This document shows positions 11,070-22,199 of a DNA stretch of 55,741 nucleotides, piece by piece. Positions within the stretch are counted from its first letter, which is position 1, and the number at the start of each line of letters is the position of its first letter. Location of the stretch: positions 55,252-110,992 of the forward strand of contig ML986670.1 in assembly GCA_010094045.1 (NCBI GenBank). Reading direction: 5' to 3'. A program made the translations under genes and the position numbers. Below the pieces are notes generated by a model, which was given only the letters and a program-made list of their open reading frames with translations, was not told where the DNA came from and ran no database searches. The DNA comes from Lojkania enalia. Lineage: Eukaryota > Ascomycota > Dothideomycetes > Pleosporales.

Positions 11070-12550
11070 ATATCTTTTATAAGTAAGTCGCCTACCTAAA
11101 TAAATTACATACTTTTACTAAGAAGTTATATTTTACCTACTTATAATATAATATAGTAACTACCTTAACCTTAATTAATCTATTAAGAAGATTAGATATT
11201 ACTAGCTATTTTAGCTATTAATTAAGATTAAATTTAAAGCGTATAAAATACTATAACTACCTATAATATCTCTTAAATAATATTTAAAAACTAACGCGTT
11301 AGTAAACTTTTATAATATAATTATAAGCCTAATTTAAAGAAGCTTATAAAGCTAGAAGAATTAACTATAATATAGTATATATTAGACCTATTATCTTATA
11401 GATACCCTCCTATAATCGATAGTATATAAGATATAGCTAACTACTTACTTAAAGCTCGCTCTATAGACTAGATCGGTAAAAACTAGCTAATAAACTTTAT
11501 TAATCGCATTCTTAAGCTTAAAATATACTTCTATCGAAAATACGACTATTAAAGAGCTCTTTATAAGGATTCTAAAGTTATTAATAGCTGGTTCGACCTT
11601 TAGTATATAAGGTAGTATATAGTAGGCGCTTATTATCTACTAGTTATTAATAGCTATAAAAGTTATAAGTCTACTAAATTTTAGCTACTCTATAAAGAGA
11701 AGGATATTATTCTATTATATATACTAGTATAATTATTATATCTACTATAGCTTCTAGATATAGGCTGTTTCTCGCTATTAAAGAAAGTATATAGGCGTAA
11801 GATTAATAAGCTTATATAAGCTAGTATCTACTATATTATAAAACTTAACTTTCTACCAATCTTTCGTATAGTATATTAGCGTTCTATTATTAAGGCTAAT
11901 ATATATATAAGCTTTTAAGGTACTAGTTTAAAACTATATAATTCTAATATAGTATTATTAAAGCTTAATATTAAGCTTTATACTCTATTATTACTACTAG
12001 TAGCTAGTTGCTTTTAGGAGTTAAAAATACTAACTAATACTATTAAACTAGGGTCTTAAATAATACTAATTTAAAACTATATTACTAAGTATTAGAATAG
12101 CTTATATACTATAATTAATAATTCTCTTAATTCGCTTACTAAAGGTACTATATAAATAGTTTATTTATATATACTATTTTAGTATTAGATTAGTTAGCTT
12201 TAGAAAGTAAATAAGATTCTATTATAGTATAAAAAGCGATTAAAAACGGTTCTATAGAAGTAAGATAGTTTTAAAAAGGCTAAAGCTGCTAAAATAGCTG
12301 CTTAAAAGGAGGTAGATAAGTAGTTAGAGGATAAAGTACGCGTAGGTAGGAAGTATAGAAAAGTAGGTATACTATATTAGAAGTACTATAGCTACTATAG
12401 TAAGTCTAGATATAATACTAAAACTTATATAATAGTAAATAAATAATATATCTATCCTCTATTAAATTATTATAGTAATACCTCTAAATATAGAGATAGT
12501 TAATAAGGTAGATAACTTATTTAGGTAGGCGACTTACTTATAAAATATAT
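11070..12550 (+). mobile_element. Fot1/pogo-type transposon P (family 2, internally deleted)
   Basis: This is a 1481-bp element with terminal inverted repeats (ATATCTTTTATAAG at the left; CTTATAAAATATAT at the right, continuing into GTCGCCTACCTAAA-like text). It is flanked by TA at 11068-11069 and 12551-12552. The same site without the element is visible in A3 near 42410, which confirms the TA duplication. Relative to the 1854-bp full-length copies it lacks about 350-370 bp from the middle of the transposase. The join is at about 11600 (WFDL fused to QYIR). The same join occurs in H and M1. Confidence 0.9.
11160..12460 (+). pseudogene. Deleted pogo/Fot1-like transposase in P
   Basis: The frame reads an N-terminal helix-turn-helix/CENP-B-like region. 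Recognisable pieces are LKKLIKLEE at about 11340, YRYPPIIDSI near 11400, GKNWLINFI near 11480 and FYRKYDYQRALYKDSK near 11540. It then jumps to AYYLLVINSYKS (11630; the third catalytic Asp of the DDD/DDE core has become Asn) and LLDIGCFSLLKKVY (11755). The C-terminus has a basic stretch near 12230-12360. The first two catalytic Asp positions are absent because of the internal deletion. Stops are TAA/TAG. It cannot encode an active transposase. Confidence 0.85.
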
Positions 12551-13286
12551 TAAACTAGATTATAGAGTTTATCTTCTACTACTCGTACTTTATTAATATC
12601 TTTAAACGCTAGTTTAAGTTTCTATTAGAAATATACTATACTTATAAATATTACTTTAGTTTTACTTTTCTAGTATTCTTCTATATAATTCTTAAAATCT
12701 ATTAGAAAGAACTAGAACTAGTTAAAGAGTTTACCTATTAAGTAGGTTTCTATAAATAGTACTTTTTTATTTTTATACTAGATAATATCTAGATTAGTAT
12801 TAATATAAATTCTTACTACTATTAGAAATCTTTTAAGTTTAGACCTAATTCTATTAAACTTATTAAATAGTACTAACTTAATTTATTACTAATAATATAT
12901 TATTAATAGTATTCTTTTAACTTATTTAAGTTTCTAAATAATTTCTATAAGTCCTATTTTTTATTTACTATTAACTATTCTTTATATTTTTTTAAGAATT
13001 TTAAAAAAGCTATTTTAAGTTTCTTTTAAACTTCTTATCTATTTATCTATTAGAACTAGCTATTTCTATTATTATATTAACTTATTCTATATTCTTATAA
13101 ATATAGTTATTATACCTACCTCTAAAGAGGTAGCTTTACTAGCTAATCCTAATATTCTACTTACGTAAGTTTTCTATAGTATTTACTAAAGGTATCTCTT
13201 TTCTTATAATTAGGGTAGTCTAACTAGTCTTACTTCTTCCAGCTTTATAAGAGTAGTTAAAGTATAATAGCCGCTAATTAGCTAGG

Positions 13287-13628
13287 TATAGAATAGAATA
13301 ATAACTAAGAGTAATTATATACTATAAGAGATTATTCTTATAAGTTTATAATAGAAGTATATAAGTAGAATATATAAGAGATATTTAAGTTAACTATAAA
13401 GAGTTATAAAGGTTAGAGTTATAAAGTTATTAAATATAATTTAGTCTTCCTACTATTCTTCTTACTTAATTATTTAATTAACTAAGTAACTAAATATACT
13501 TAATTACTTAATTAACTAAACTACTAAATATATTATATATTTTATATTAGCCTTATTTTTTTAGTTATATAGAATTTTAGATCTTAATTAAATCTAGTTT
13601 AGAAATTCCTATAGAAGTATCTATAATA
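13287..13628 (-). repeat. 5' LTR of Gypsy A1
   Basis: About 342 bp. On the minus strand it starts TATTATAGATACTTC at 13628 and ends near CTATTCTATA at 13287. It matches the A3 and A4 LTRs. Its outer end abuts the truncated A2 LTR. Confidence 0.75.
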
Positions 13629-13902
13629 ATTTAATTAAGATTTAAAACTCTATATAACTAGAAAAATATAACTAATATAAGATATATAATATATTTAGTA
13701 GCTTAATTAACTAAGTAACTAAGTAAGAAGAAATAGTAAGGAAACTAAATTATATTTAATAACTTTATAACTCTAACTTCTATAACTCTTTATAATTAAC
13801 CTAAATATCTTTTATATACTCGATTTATATACTTCTATTATAAGTTTATAAGAATAATCTTTTTATAGTATATAATTACTCTTAGTTATTATTCTATTCT
13901 AT
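13629..13902 (+). repeat. 5' LTR of Gypsy A2, lacking its outer end
   Basis: It aligns with the A1/A3/A4 LTRs from ATTTAATTAAGATTTAAAAC onward, but about the first 35 bp of the LTR are missing at the junction with A1. The stretch 13903-14119 after it is the untranslated leader and holds no recognised site. Confidence 0.7.
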
Positions 13903-14119
13903 ATCTAGCTAATTAGAGGCTATTATACTTTAACTACCCTTATAAAGCTGGAAGAAGTAAGACTAGTTAAACTACTCTAGTTATAAGAAAAGAGATACTT
14001 TTAGTAAGTAATATAGAAAATTTATATAAGTAGAATATTAGGATTAGTTAATAAGGCTACCTCTTTAGAGGTAGGTATAATAACTATATTTATAAGAATA
14101 TAGAATAAATTAATATAAT

Positions 14120-15743
14120 AATAGAAATAGCTAGTTCTAGTAGATAAATAAATAAGAAGTTTAAAAGAGACTTAAAATAGTCTTCTTAAAAATCTTAAAG
14201 AAATATAAGAAATAGTTAATAGTAAATAAGGAATAAGATTATAGGAATTATCTAGAAACTTAAGTTAGTTAAAAAAGTACTACTAATAATATATTATTAG
14301 TAATAAATTAAGTTAGTACTATTTAATAAGTTTAATAGAACTAGATCTAAACTTAAAGAATTTGTAGTAGTAGTAAGAATTTATATTAATACTAATCTAG
14401 ATATTATTTAGTATAAAAATAAGAAAGTACTATTTATAGAAATCTATTTAATAGGTAAATCTTTTAACTAGTTCTAGTTCTTTTTAATAGATTTTAAGAA
14501 CTATATAAAAGAATACTAGAAAAGTAAAATTAAGGTAATATTTATAAGCCTAATATACTTCTAATAGAAACTTAAACTAGTATTTAAAGATATTAATAAA
14601 GTATAAGTAGTAGAAGATAAATTCTATAATCTAGTTTAACTAAAATCTATTACCTTATATATATTAAGGTTTTAATAGCTCTTAAATATAGTTGTATAAA
14701 ACAACTATAATATAATAGTAAAGTTTTATAGAGAATTAAAAATAGAAATAAGAAGGGTAATAATATATATAGAATAATCTTAGGATCTAGTATTATACTT
14801 CTAACTAGTAAAATGAATTAATAATAAACTATACTAGTTTAAAAATAAGAAAATATAAGTATACTATTAAAGAGTATACTTTTTAGTAAGAGCTGCTAAT
14901 ACGGGCGGACTTATAGATCTAAGTACTACTAGAGAAAAGAAGCTTAAACTATAAGTAACTTAAGAAAAAAAGACTTAGAAAAAAGATATTAAGTACTATA
15001 ATTATTAGAAACTAGAATATATAATAAAGAAATACTAAAGTAAAAAAAAAGAGAAGAAAAACTAGCCTATAGAATATAAACCGTAGGAAGTAGATAAAGA
15101 AAAACTAGCTATAACTATAGAATATAGAACTCTATATTAATTCTTCTATATTAAAGATAAGTATTAAATATATCGACAACTTAAAGAAACTATAAAATAT
15201 TAGCTTTAGAAGAAAATACAACTTATAGTAATATAAAAATATATAAAAAGATAGCTAAAAGAAGTTTAAAAAGAATTAGATAAGAATAAAAAAATATCTA
15301 TTCTATTATAAATAGAAGATGTTACTACTAGAGTACTAATATCTAAACTAGTACTTAAAGTATATTCTATATATTAATAAGGAATAATTAAATATAAATA
15401 GAGAACTCTAGTTCTTATAGCTATTCTATAAGAGGAACTACCTATAAAATTCTATAATAAGAATAGACTAGAATAAGATATTATTAACGTTTATAAAGAA
15501 TAGTAAAATATCTACTCTAGAGAAATCCGCTTCTTATACTTCTAAAAATAGATAGAAATAATAAAAGTAGTAGAAAGATATCCTAATATAGTAGATTAGG
15601 ATAAGGCTATATATATAATATAAAAAGTAGTAGCCTTCTTATAAAGTAAAATACTAGTAAAATACTAGATATTAAAGGTATTATAATATAAATAAGAATA
15701 GGACTATTAGATTAGAAAAGATAATAACTTTTATATAAACTAA
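14120..15743 (+). pseudogene. Gypsy A2 gag (capsid and CCHC zinc knuckle)
   Basis: The degenerate frame gives a capsid-like retrotransposon gag domain at about 14330-14830. Recognisable pieces are SKLKEFVVVVRIYIN, KVLFIEIYLIGKSFN and FYNLVQLKSITLY. A zinc knuckle at 14991-15035 is read as KYYNYxKLEYIIKKY; the Tyr residues sit where Cys and His of a CxxCxxxxHxxxxC motif are expected, which is what TG to TA and CA to TA changes give. The C-terminal part runs on as a Lys/Glu-rich region to 15743, where the Fot1-type element 1 is inserted. In the sister copy A4, gag, protease and RT share one frame, so family A probably encoded a single gag-pol polyprotein. Confidence 0.85.
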
Positions 15744-15745
15744 TA

Positions 15746-17632
15746 ATATAAGTAGTAAGCGAGTGCGCTAGGTAAGCGAGCGCGCCACCTTATTAACTTT
15801 TTCAACTATTCTAGCAATATATTTTTACAACGCATTAAAATACTATAAATATAATATATATCCTTAATTAAGTAGTATTTATAGTACTCTTCTCGCACGT
15901 ATATAAGTTATACCTAGTCTCTCTACAGCAACTGTAGCGTATAGAAGCCTGCTAACTTACACCTAATTACACCTTACCTTAATATATTTCGCCCTCTAAC
16001 TGCTACTCAACTACTATTTAAATAATAATCTCCTCTCCCTCTACTTTTAATAAGGTGCCTCGCTTCTAAATCCGCTTCTTTTTACGCTGTTTACGCGTTA
16101 TAGCAGCCTTATTTACTTTCTTAAGGCTAGCGACTTAACCCTTTAATAATATAGCTGAATAAAGTATTACTTTAGTACTTTTTTTAAGCTAATTAATTAC
16201 TATAATAATAGAAGTAGGTGATAAACTTTTATACCTTTAAATCCGATCGCGAATTAATATTAATTAAGCTTTTAATTTGCGCTAGTTGCTTAGTATTTTA
16301 GCTTCCTATATAAGAACCTCTAGTATAGGTAGTATTAGCGTACGAAGCTTTATATCGAGTTTTAATATTACTACTTTTAGATTATATAAAACTAAACTAG
16401 CCCCTTAAAAGCTTATACGGATATTATCCTTTATAATTAATTGCTAGTAAATAGTATAGAAAGCTGGAAGGAACTTAAGCTTTATAATATAATTAATATA
16501 GTCGCGGATTAGACTCTTAATCTAACCGCTGTACGCTTACTTTAATAGCGAGAAGCAACCTATATTAAAAAGCTATAAGAGGTATAATAAGTATAATAGT
16601 ATATAGAGAGTATAGATCTTATTCTTCTTATAGATTACCTAGAATTTAAGCGAGTTATAACTCTTATAGCTATTAAGAATAAGTAGTTACTATATACCTA
16701 CTCGACAGTCCTTTATATATATAATAAAGTGCTTTAGCTACTTAACTCTAAGATTATTAGTTATCTATCTATTATCGTTTAGTCTGATAGCCTAATTCTT
16801 AAGTATATTATCACCCTTATACTAGGTAGAAAGGTAGTATTAGCTAGTAAAGATAATAAAAGGTAGGATTACCCACCTAGTAGTATTAATTTCCTAGATT
16901 ACTATAACCTACTTATAATTCTCTAGCTATATAGCTTTTAGCTAACTATATCTTTTTAAGCTAGTAATAACTAGCTTAAGTAATATCTTACCTATTATAA
17001 AGCCAGCTTTATTAAAATTGTAGACATCCTTATTATAAATACTATATATAGCTTTTATACGTGCTATAAGCTTAAACGAGGCCCTAATAATCTTAGGATC
17101 TTTATATAAAGCTCTCTAATAATTATATAGTTAATTAAATCATATTTTAAGGCTATTTATTTACTTAATAAAGTTTCTAGGCTATTTTTAGCTAATCTGT
17201 TTAGCGCTGCGCTTAGTAAGCAGCTTATCTACTATATTTTATATAGTATCTAGAGAGGGTATAAATCCTTACAAATCTAAGTTAAGTATATATATAATAA
17301 TAGCCTCCTCTTCTAATTTAGTAAACTTCTTTAAATTTAGCTTACAATTATATTATATAGTAATTCTGTTATATTATTAACGTATTATTCTTTAGGAGAT
17401 GTTATATATAGAAGCAGCACGTCTTTTACTTTAAAGTTGCTTATTATTAATAGTTAAGATAGCTAGAGAGATATCTACTTTATTATAGCTGGATTAGGTA
17501 TTCGTAGGTTAAACTATTATTATTAGAAGGTAGAGTATTATATAAAGTTGATAAGGCGGCGCGCTTACTTACCTAGCGTGCTTACTTACCCGGCGTACTC
17601 GCTTACCTAACACGCTTATTTACTACTTATAT
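15746..17632 (-). mobile_element. Fot1/pogo-type transposon 1 (full length)
   Basis: A 1887-bp element flanked by TA at 15744-15745 and 17633-17634. The empty site is seen in A4 near 46150 (ACTAATACTAT). The inverted repeats start ATATAAGTAGTAA and carry tandem GGTAAGYRAGYRCGCY-like units: two at the left end, four at the right end. The ends are unusually CG-rich for this window. Size, TA duplication and the encoded transposase fit the Fot1/pogo group of Tc1/mariner elements. It splits Gypsy A2 between gag and protease. Confidence 0.9.
15980..17540 (-). pseudogene. pogo/Fot1-like transposase of element 1
   Basis: Minus-strand frame. N-terminal DNA-binding region at about 17180-17540 (KLEEEAIIIYILNL, DKLLTKRSAKQI). 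Catalytic core: YNFNKAGFIIGKI near 17020 (first Asp is Asn), WVILPFIIFTS and YKGDNIL near 16810-16870, and LLILNSYKS near 16670 (the Asp of the usual LILDGHxSH is Asn). The C-terminal Lys-rich segment lies near 16000-16130. Its length is normal for the family, but stops (TAA/TAG) and Asp to Asn changes abolish activity. It is less extremely AT-biased than the surrounding Gypsy A sequence and retains several CG and CA dinucleotides. Confidence 0.9.
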
Positions 17633-17634
17633 TA

Positions 17635-19206
17635 CTATTTTATATATTTTATAATAGTATAGATATTATATATTAAATAATAATATAAGGTCTAGTAAAA
17701 AAGAAAAGAAAATATAGGTATATAGCTAAGATAACTAAATAAAGATAAGGTACTAAAAAGCTCTATAAAATAAGAAGTTATAATAAAATAGAAAATTATT
17801 AAATAAATCTAAAACTATATAATATTTAAATTTAGACCTTTACTATCTAAAATATATATTAGAAGAAAACTATAGTATAAATATTTAGAACGAAAATACC
17901 TAAAATATATATCTATAAATAAGATAATAGCCTATTAGTTTAAGATAATTTAACTATATAGAAATATAGAAGAGTACTATCTTATAATATTAAGATAATA
18001 CTATAATTATAAGGTATATATATTTATTAATAGTAGAGTAATAAAGAATTTTATAGCTCGTAATTATATTGCTAGAAAAGAAATGTTTATAGTATAACTA
18101 GAACAACCCTATATAATCTAAATTATAGAGGGAAAAAACTTCTAGAAAAAAGTTATATATATTATAGAACTAGAAGAATTTAAAATTCTAAAAATAATTT
18201 AATAAAAATAAATCTTCTAAATTATAAAAATTACTAACTATAATATTATTCTATAGATTTTATAGTTAAGAAAAGAAAACCCTTAGATAAACTAGTAAAC
18301 CAGACGAATTATCCTCGAAAACTTTAGCTAGCTAGTTAAAAAATAACTTACTATAATAGTAAAGGAAGTAGTAAAAGAATTATTCCTAATAGGAAATATA
18401 TTATATAATATATCTAAGGAATATTAATACTTAATAAAATAACTTTAAGAACTATTATAATACATATCTAAATATAGAGAATATAATTATAAAATTAAAC
18501 TATAACTAGAAAAAGAACCCAAATATAGACTAATATATAGCCTAATATTAAAGGAAGTAGAAGCTCTAAAATAATATATAGATAAATACCTAAAGAAAGA
18601 AATAATAGACTTATAAATATATATTAATTATTATACTCTTAATAATATTATAATTAAAAACTAATAACTCTTAGTACTTATCTATAACTTAAAAGACTAG
18701 TTTAAAAAAACTACTATCTTTATAAAATTAGATATTTAAAATATATACTATTAGATTTATATTAGAGAAGAAGATAAATAGAAAATAGTATTTAAAATAA
18801 TAAAGAGATTCTTTAAATATCTAGTTATACTATTTAAATTTACTAATATACTAGCTACTTTTTAAAAACGAATTAATAAGGTACTAAAACTATACCTTAA
18901 ACGATTCTATATAGTATATTTAGATAATATTCTCGTATATTCTAAAATAAAATAAGAATATAAGAAATATATTAAATAAGTACTACGTATATTATAAGTA
19001 GTAAAATTATACCTTAAAATAAGTAAATATATATTTTATATTATATAAATAAACTACTTAGAATTTATTATTAAATTAAAATAACTATAAATAAATCTAA
19101 ATAAATTAGTAGTAATTAGAAACTAACTAATTTTAAAGTTAGTTAAAAATATCTAATCTTTTATAGAATTTTATAACTTCTATTGAACTTTTATAAATAA
19201 TTAGAG
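17635..19206 (+). pseudogene. Gypsy A2 protease and reverse transcriptase
   Basis: This continues A2 after element 1. The protease active site is read as VYIFINSRVIKNFIARNYIA at about 18015-18060, with Asp to Asn at the DSG-type motif. The RT N-terminus follows (RLIYSLILKEVEALK near 18530). The catalytic YLDN box is near 18920. Compared with A4, 60 bp are missing at about 18600, between two AAGAAAG direct repeats. The RT is then interrupted by the 1146-bp element at 19209. Dense TAA/TAG and almost no CA/TG. Confidence 0.85.
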
Positions 19207-19208
19207 TA

Positions 19209-20354
19209 ATATAGTTTATAAGCGAGCTATTAGTATAAGTAAGCTATTACCCTACTAAGATTTAAACGACTTAATCGCGATAATTATTAACTATATATAT
19301 ATATATTATAAGAAGTAATAGTCTATTAGATTATTTAATACCTATACTATTAATTTAGTACGTTTAAATATTATAGCTAGGCTATTTATAACACCTACAG
19401 CTCTATTAAAGCTGACTACTTTCTTATAGCTAAGTACTCTAATTACGAATTTTCTTATTAATCTACCTCTTAACGTTATTTTAATTAATTATATTCTTAC
19501 CTACAACCTTTATTAGAATCCTCTACTTCTATAATCGCTTTCTTTTCTATTATTTTCGCTTTATTACTACTTTATTTATTTGCTTAAGGCTCTTAATTTA
19601 ATTAGCTATCAGTATAATCGAATGTATTATTATTATAATACTCTTTTAAAGCTAATTAAAGGCTGTAATAATTAATATAGGTAATAAATTTTAATATCGC
19701 TGAATCCTACTATAAATTATTATTAATTAAGCCTCTAATTCGCGTATATTACTAGGTATTTTAGCCTCTTAGAGGGTAGTTTCTAGTATAGGTAGTATTA
19801 GCGTATATAGCTTAATATTAAACTTTAATAGTACCGCCTTAAAAGCTTATATAAATATTAGCTTCTATAATTAATTAATTATAGGCTGCTTTAAAGGCTA
19901 GAAGGAAGGTAGTCTTATTAATATAGTTAATATAATCGCGTACTAAAGCTAAGATCTTAGTACTATATTTAGCTAATAGTCTATTTACTATAGCTCGTAT
20001 ACCGTTAATTATAAGCGGAAATTCTCGTAAATCCTAATTAAGGATATAGCTAATAAGTACCTCCTTTTTAGTCTTTATAAGCTTCTTTAAATTCGGCTTA
20101 TAATCGCGTTGTGCAGCTATTCTAGTATATTAAAGGTGGAGAGTACTTTAAGAGCAGCGAAAAGTTGTTGTAGCACCATTCTCAGTTGAAACTTAACCTC
20201 GATTAATAGCTAAAATTATAAGAATAATTTATAATTCTTTATAGGTTAATTATACGTTACTATATTAAACTATTATATATTAATCTAGGTAGGCTGTTAA
20301 AAGTTTAGTAAGATAATAGCTTACTTATACTAATAGCTTACTTATAAACTACGT
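19209..20354 (-). mobile_element. Fot1/pogo-type transposon 3 (non-autonomous, 1146 bp)
   Basis: The inverted ends are ATATAGTTTATAAG (left) and ACGTAGTTTATAAG (right, read inward), followed by directly repeated AAGYGAGCTATTAGTAT-like units. TA flanks both sides (19207-19208, 20355-20356). The empty site in A4 near 49635 (GAGTAATATAACTATACC) agrees. The ends resemble family 2 (ACGTATTTTATAAG), but the interior has diverged, so it is treated as a separate family. Confidence 0.85.
19560..20260 (-). pseudogene. Transposase remnant lacking its catalytic core (element 3)
   Basis: The minus-strand frame shows an N-terminal part (about 19960-20260) that aligns with the N-terminus of family 2 transposases in M1/M2, including the KLKKLIK-like and FPLIINGIRAI segments. 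It passes directly into the C-terminal part with INYINKTTFLLAFKAAYN (about 19900) and LLKFNIKLYTL (about 19830). The whole DDE core (D1, D2 and D3 blocks) is absent, so this is an internal deletion derivative. Confidence 0.75.
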
Positions 20355-20356
20355 TA

Positions 20357-20894
20357 TTATAATTATACTCTTAATTTAACTATTAAAGAAAGATATTACT
20401 TTTATATAGGGAAATAAATAAGAAAAAGCCTTCTAGGGAGTTAAGAAATAATTCTAATAAGAACTAGTATTAAAACTCTATAATTTAGAAAAGAAAGCTT
20501 TTATAAAAACTAATATATTAGGAATAAAAATAGCTGGAATTCTTATATAAATCTATAATAGAAAATAATATTTAGTAGTATACTATTTATAAAAACTTAT
20601 ACTAGTAGAAATAAATTATAATATATATAACTAAGAATTCTTAGCTATTTTAGTATACTTTAAATAATAGCGTATATACCTATAAGAAGGAAAATAGTAA
20701 ATTAAAGTCTATTATAATTATAAAAATCTTACTACCTTTTTTACTACTAAAACTTTTACTCTTAAATAGGTTAAATAGTTATAAAAACTAGCTATATTTA
20801 ACTTTAAGATTATTTATATTAGTAGAAAATAAAACTAAAAAGTAGATATATTAAGTAGACTATTAAGATATAAGTAAGAAAAAGGAACTATAGC
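20357..20894 (+). pseudogene. Gypsy A2 RNase H region
   Basis: Continuation of A2 pol between element 3 and element H. The frame reads AFIKTNILGIKIAGILIQIY (about 20495-20555, the RNase H TDAS-type start with Asp to Asn), then INYNIYNQEFLAIL (about 20610) and FKIIYISRKQNQKVDILSR (about 20800-20870). This is the usual end of a Ty3/Gypsy RNase H domain before the integrase, which resumes at 38249. Confidence 0.85.
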
Positions 20895-21476
20895 TAATAT
20901 ATTTTATAAGTAAGTTATCTACCTAAGTAAGTCGCCTACTTTTACTAAAAAGTTATACTCTACCTACTTATAATATAATATAATAACTACTTTAACTTTA
21001 ATTAATCTATTAAAAAGGTTAGATATTACTAGCTATTTTAACTATTAATTAAGATTAAATTTAGAGTATATAAAGTACTATAGCTATTTATAGTATTTCT
21101 TAAATAATATTTAGAAACTAATATACTAGTAAACTTTTATAATATAATTATAAGCCTAATTTAAAGAAGCTTATAAAGCTAAAAGAATTAACTATAATAT
21201 AGTATATATTAGATCTATTATTTTATAGATACCTTCCTATAATTAATAGTATATAAGATATAGCTAACTATTTACTTAAAGCTTACTCTATAAACTAGAT
21301 TAGTAAAAACTAGCTAATAAACTTTATTAATTATATTTCTAAGCTTAAAATATACTTCTATTAAAAATATAATTATTAAAAAGTTTTTATAAGGATTTTG
21401 AAGTTATTAATAGCTAGTTTAACTTTTAGTATATAAAGTAATATATAATAGATGTTTATTATCTACTAGTTATTAA

Positions 21477-21756
21477 TATAATAGGCTGGTGCCTAGGTTA
21501 TAAGGCCTAGACAAAATCTAGGCTATTACTAAGTCCTCTTTAGAGGTAATCCGCGAGTTATAGTAGTACTATAATATAGTCTAGGTACTTCCTTAATACC
21601 TTACCTTTATTAAGGCTTAATATCCTACCTTTAGTAAGATTAAATATATAAACTATTTAACTTAACTATATATATAACGCTACTTAAAGCCCCTACAGCT
21701 TCTTATTAAATTTATTACTATTATTAGGTATCTATATACTTTATATAACCCTTATA
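21477..21756 (+). repeat. 5' LTR of Gypsy B
   Basis: 280 bp, starting TATAATAGGCTGG (former TG) and ending AACCCTTATA (former CA). It is the same length as the LTR at 27176-27455 and matches it throughout, with transition-type differences. No confident primer-binding site was identified downstream. Confidence 0.92.
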
Positions 21757-22199
21757 TTTAAATTTAATTATTCTTTTAATAAGGAGAGTCTCTAGCTTAA
21801 ATAGAATATCCTATTAGAGTCTTATAACCTACTAGCTACCGAGCTGTAAGCGATATCGGAATATCTTATAAACTACTAAGCTATAAGTAATAGTAGAAGT
21901 CCTATTAAGTATAAGTTATAGGTATATTATTTACTCTACTAGCTATCGAGCTGTAAGCGTATTAGATATACTGCTAGTAAGAAGCTGTAGGTAATATTAG
22001 AAGCCCTATCGTCTTTATAGTAGAAAGTAGGTAATATAAATCCTAAAGGTATTAGAAGTCTCTTATCTAAGTAAAGAGTAATATAAAGATAATAGAAGGT
22101 TATTCTATTAACGAGATAGTTGCCTATATAATAAGTAAGTTATAAGAAGGATAGTTAACCAACTAGGTTAAAACTAGTATAAGAGAGATACTAGCTAAC

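Larger units (their letters stand above)
9701..13100 (-). pseudogene. Gypsy A1 gag, split by Fot1-type element P
   Basis: The minus-strand gag pseudogene is the mirror image of A2 gag at 14120-15745. The CCHC zinc-knuckle equivalent lies at about 10690-10720. The capsid-like (retrotransposon gag) part is split: its distal portion is at 10900-11069 and its proximal portion at 12551-13050. Removing 11070-12550 plus one TA restores text colinear with A3 near 42410. No start codon survives. Like the other family A copies it is heavily RIP-like, with TAA/TAG at former Gln/Trp positions. Confidence 0.8.
13000..14190. repeat. Large inverted repeat centred near 13610 (two Gypsy A 5' ends)
   Basis: Text from about 13590 leftward is the reverse complement of text from about 13640 rightward. 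This covers the 5' LTRs, leaders and gag starts of A1 and A2. For example, CCTACCTCTAAAGAGGTAGC at 13117 mirrors GCTACCTCTTTAGAGGTAGG at 14055. The unpaired centre is only about 35 bp. Homology continues outward through gag, broken by later insertions. Confidence 0.9.
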
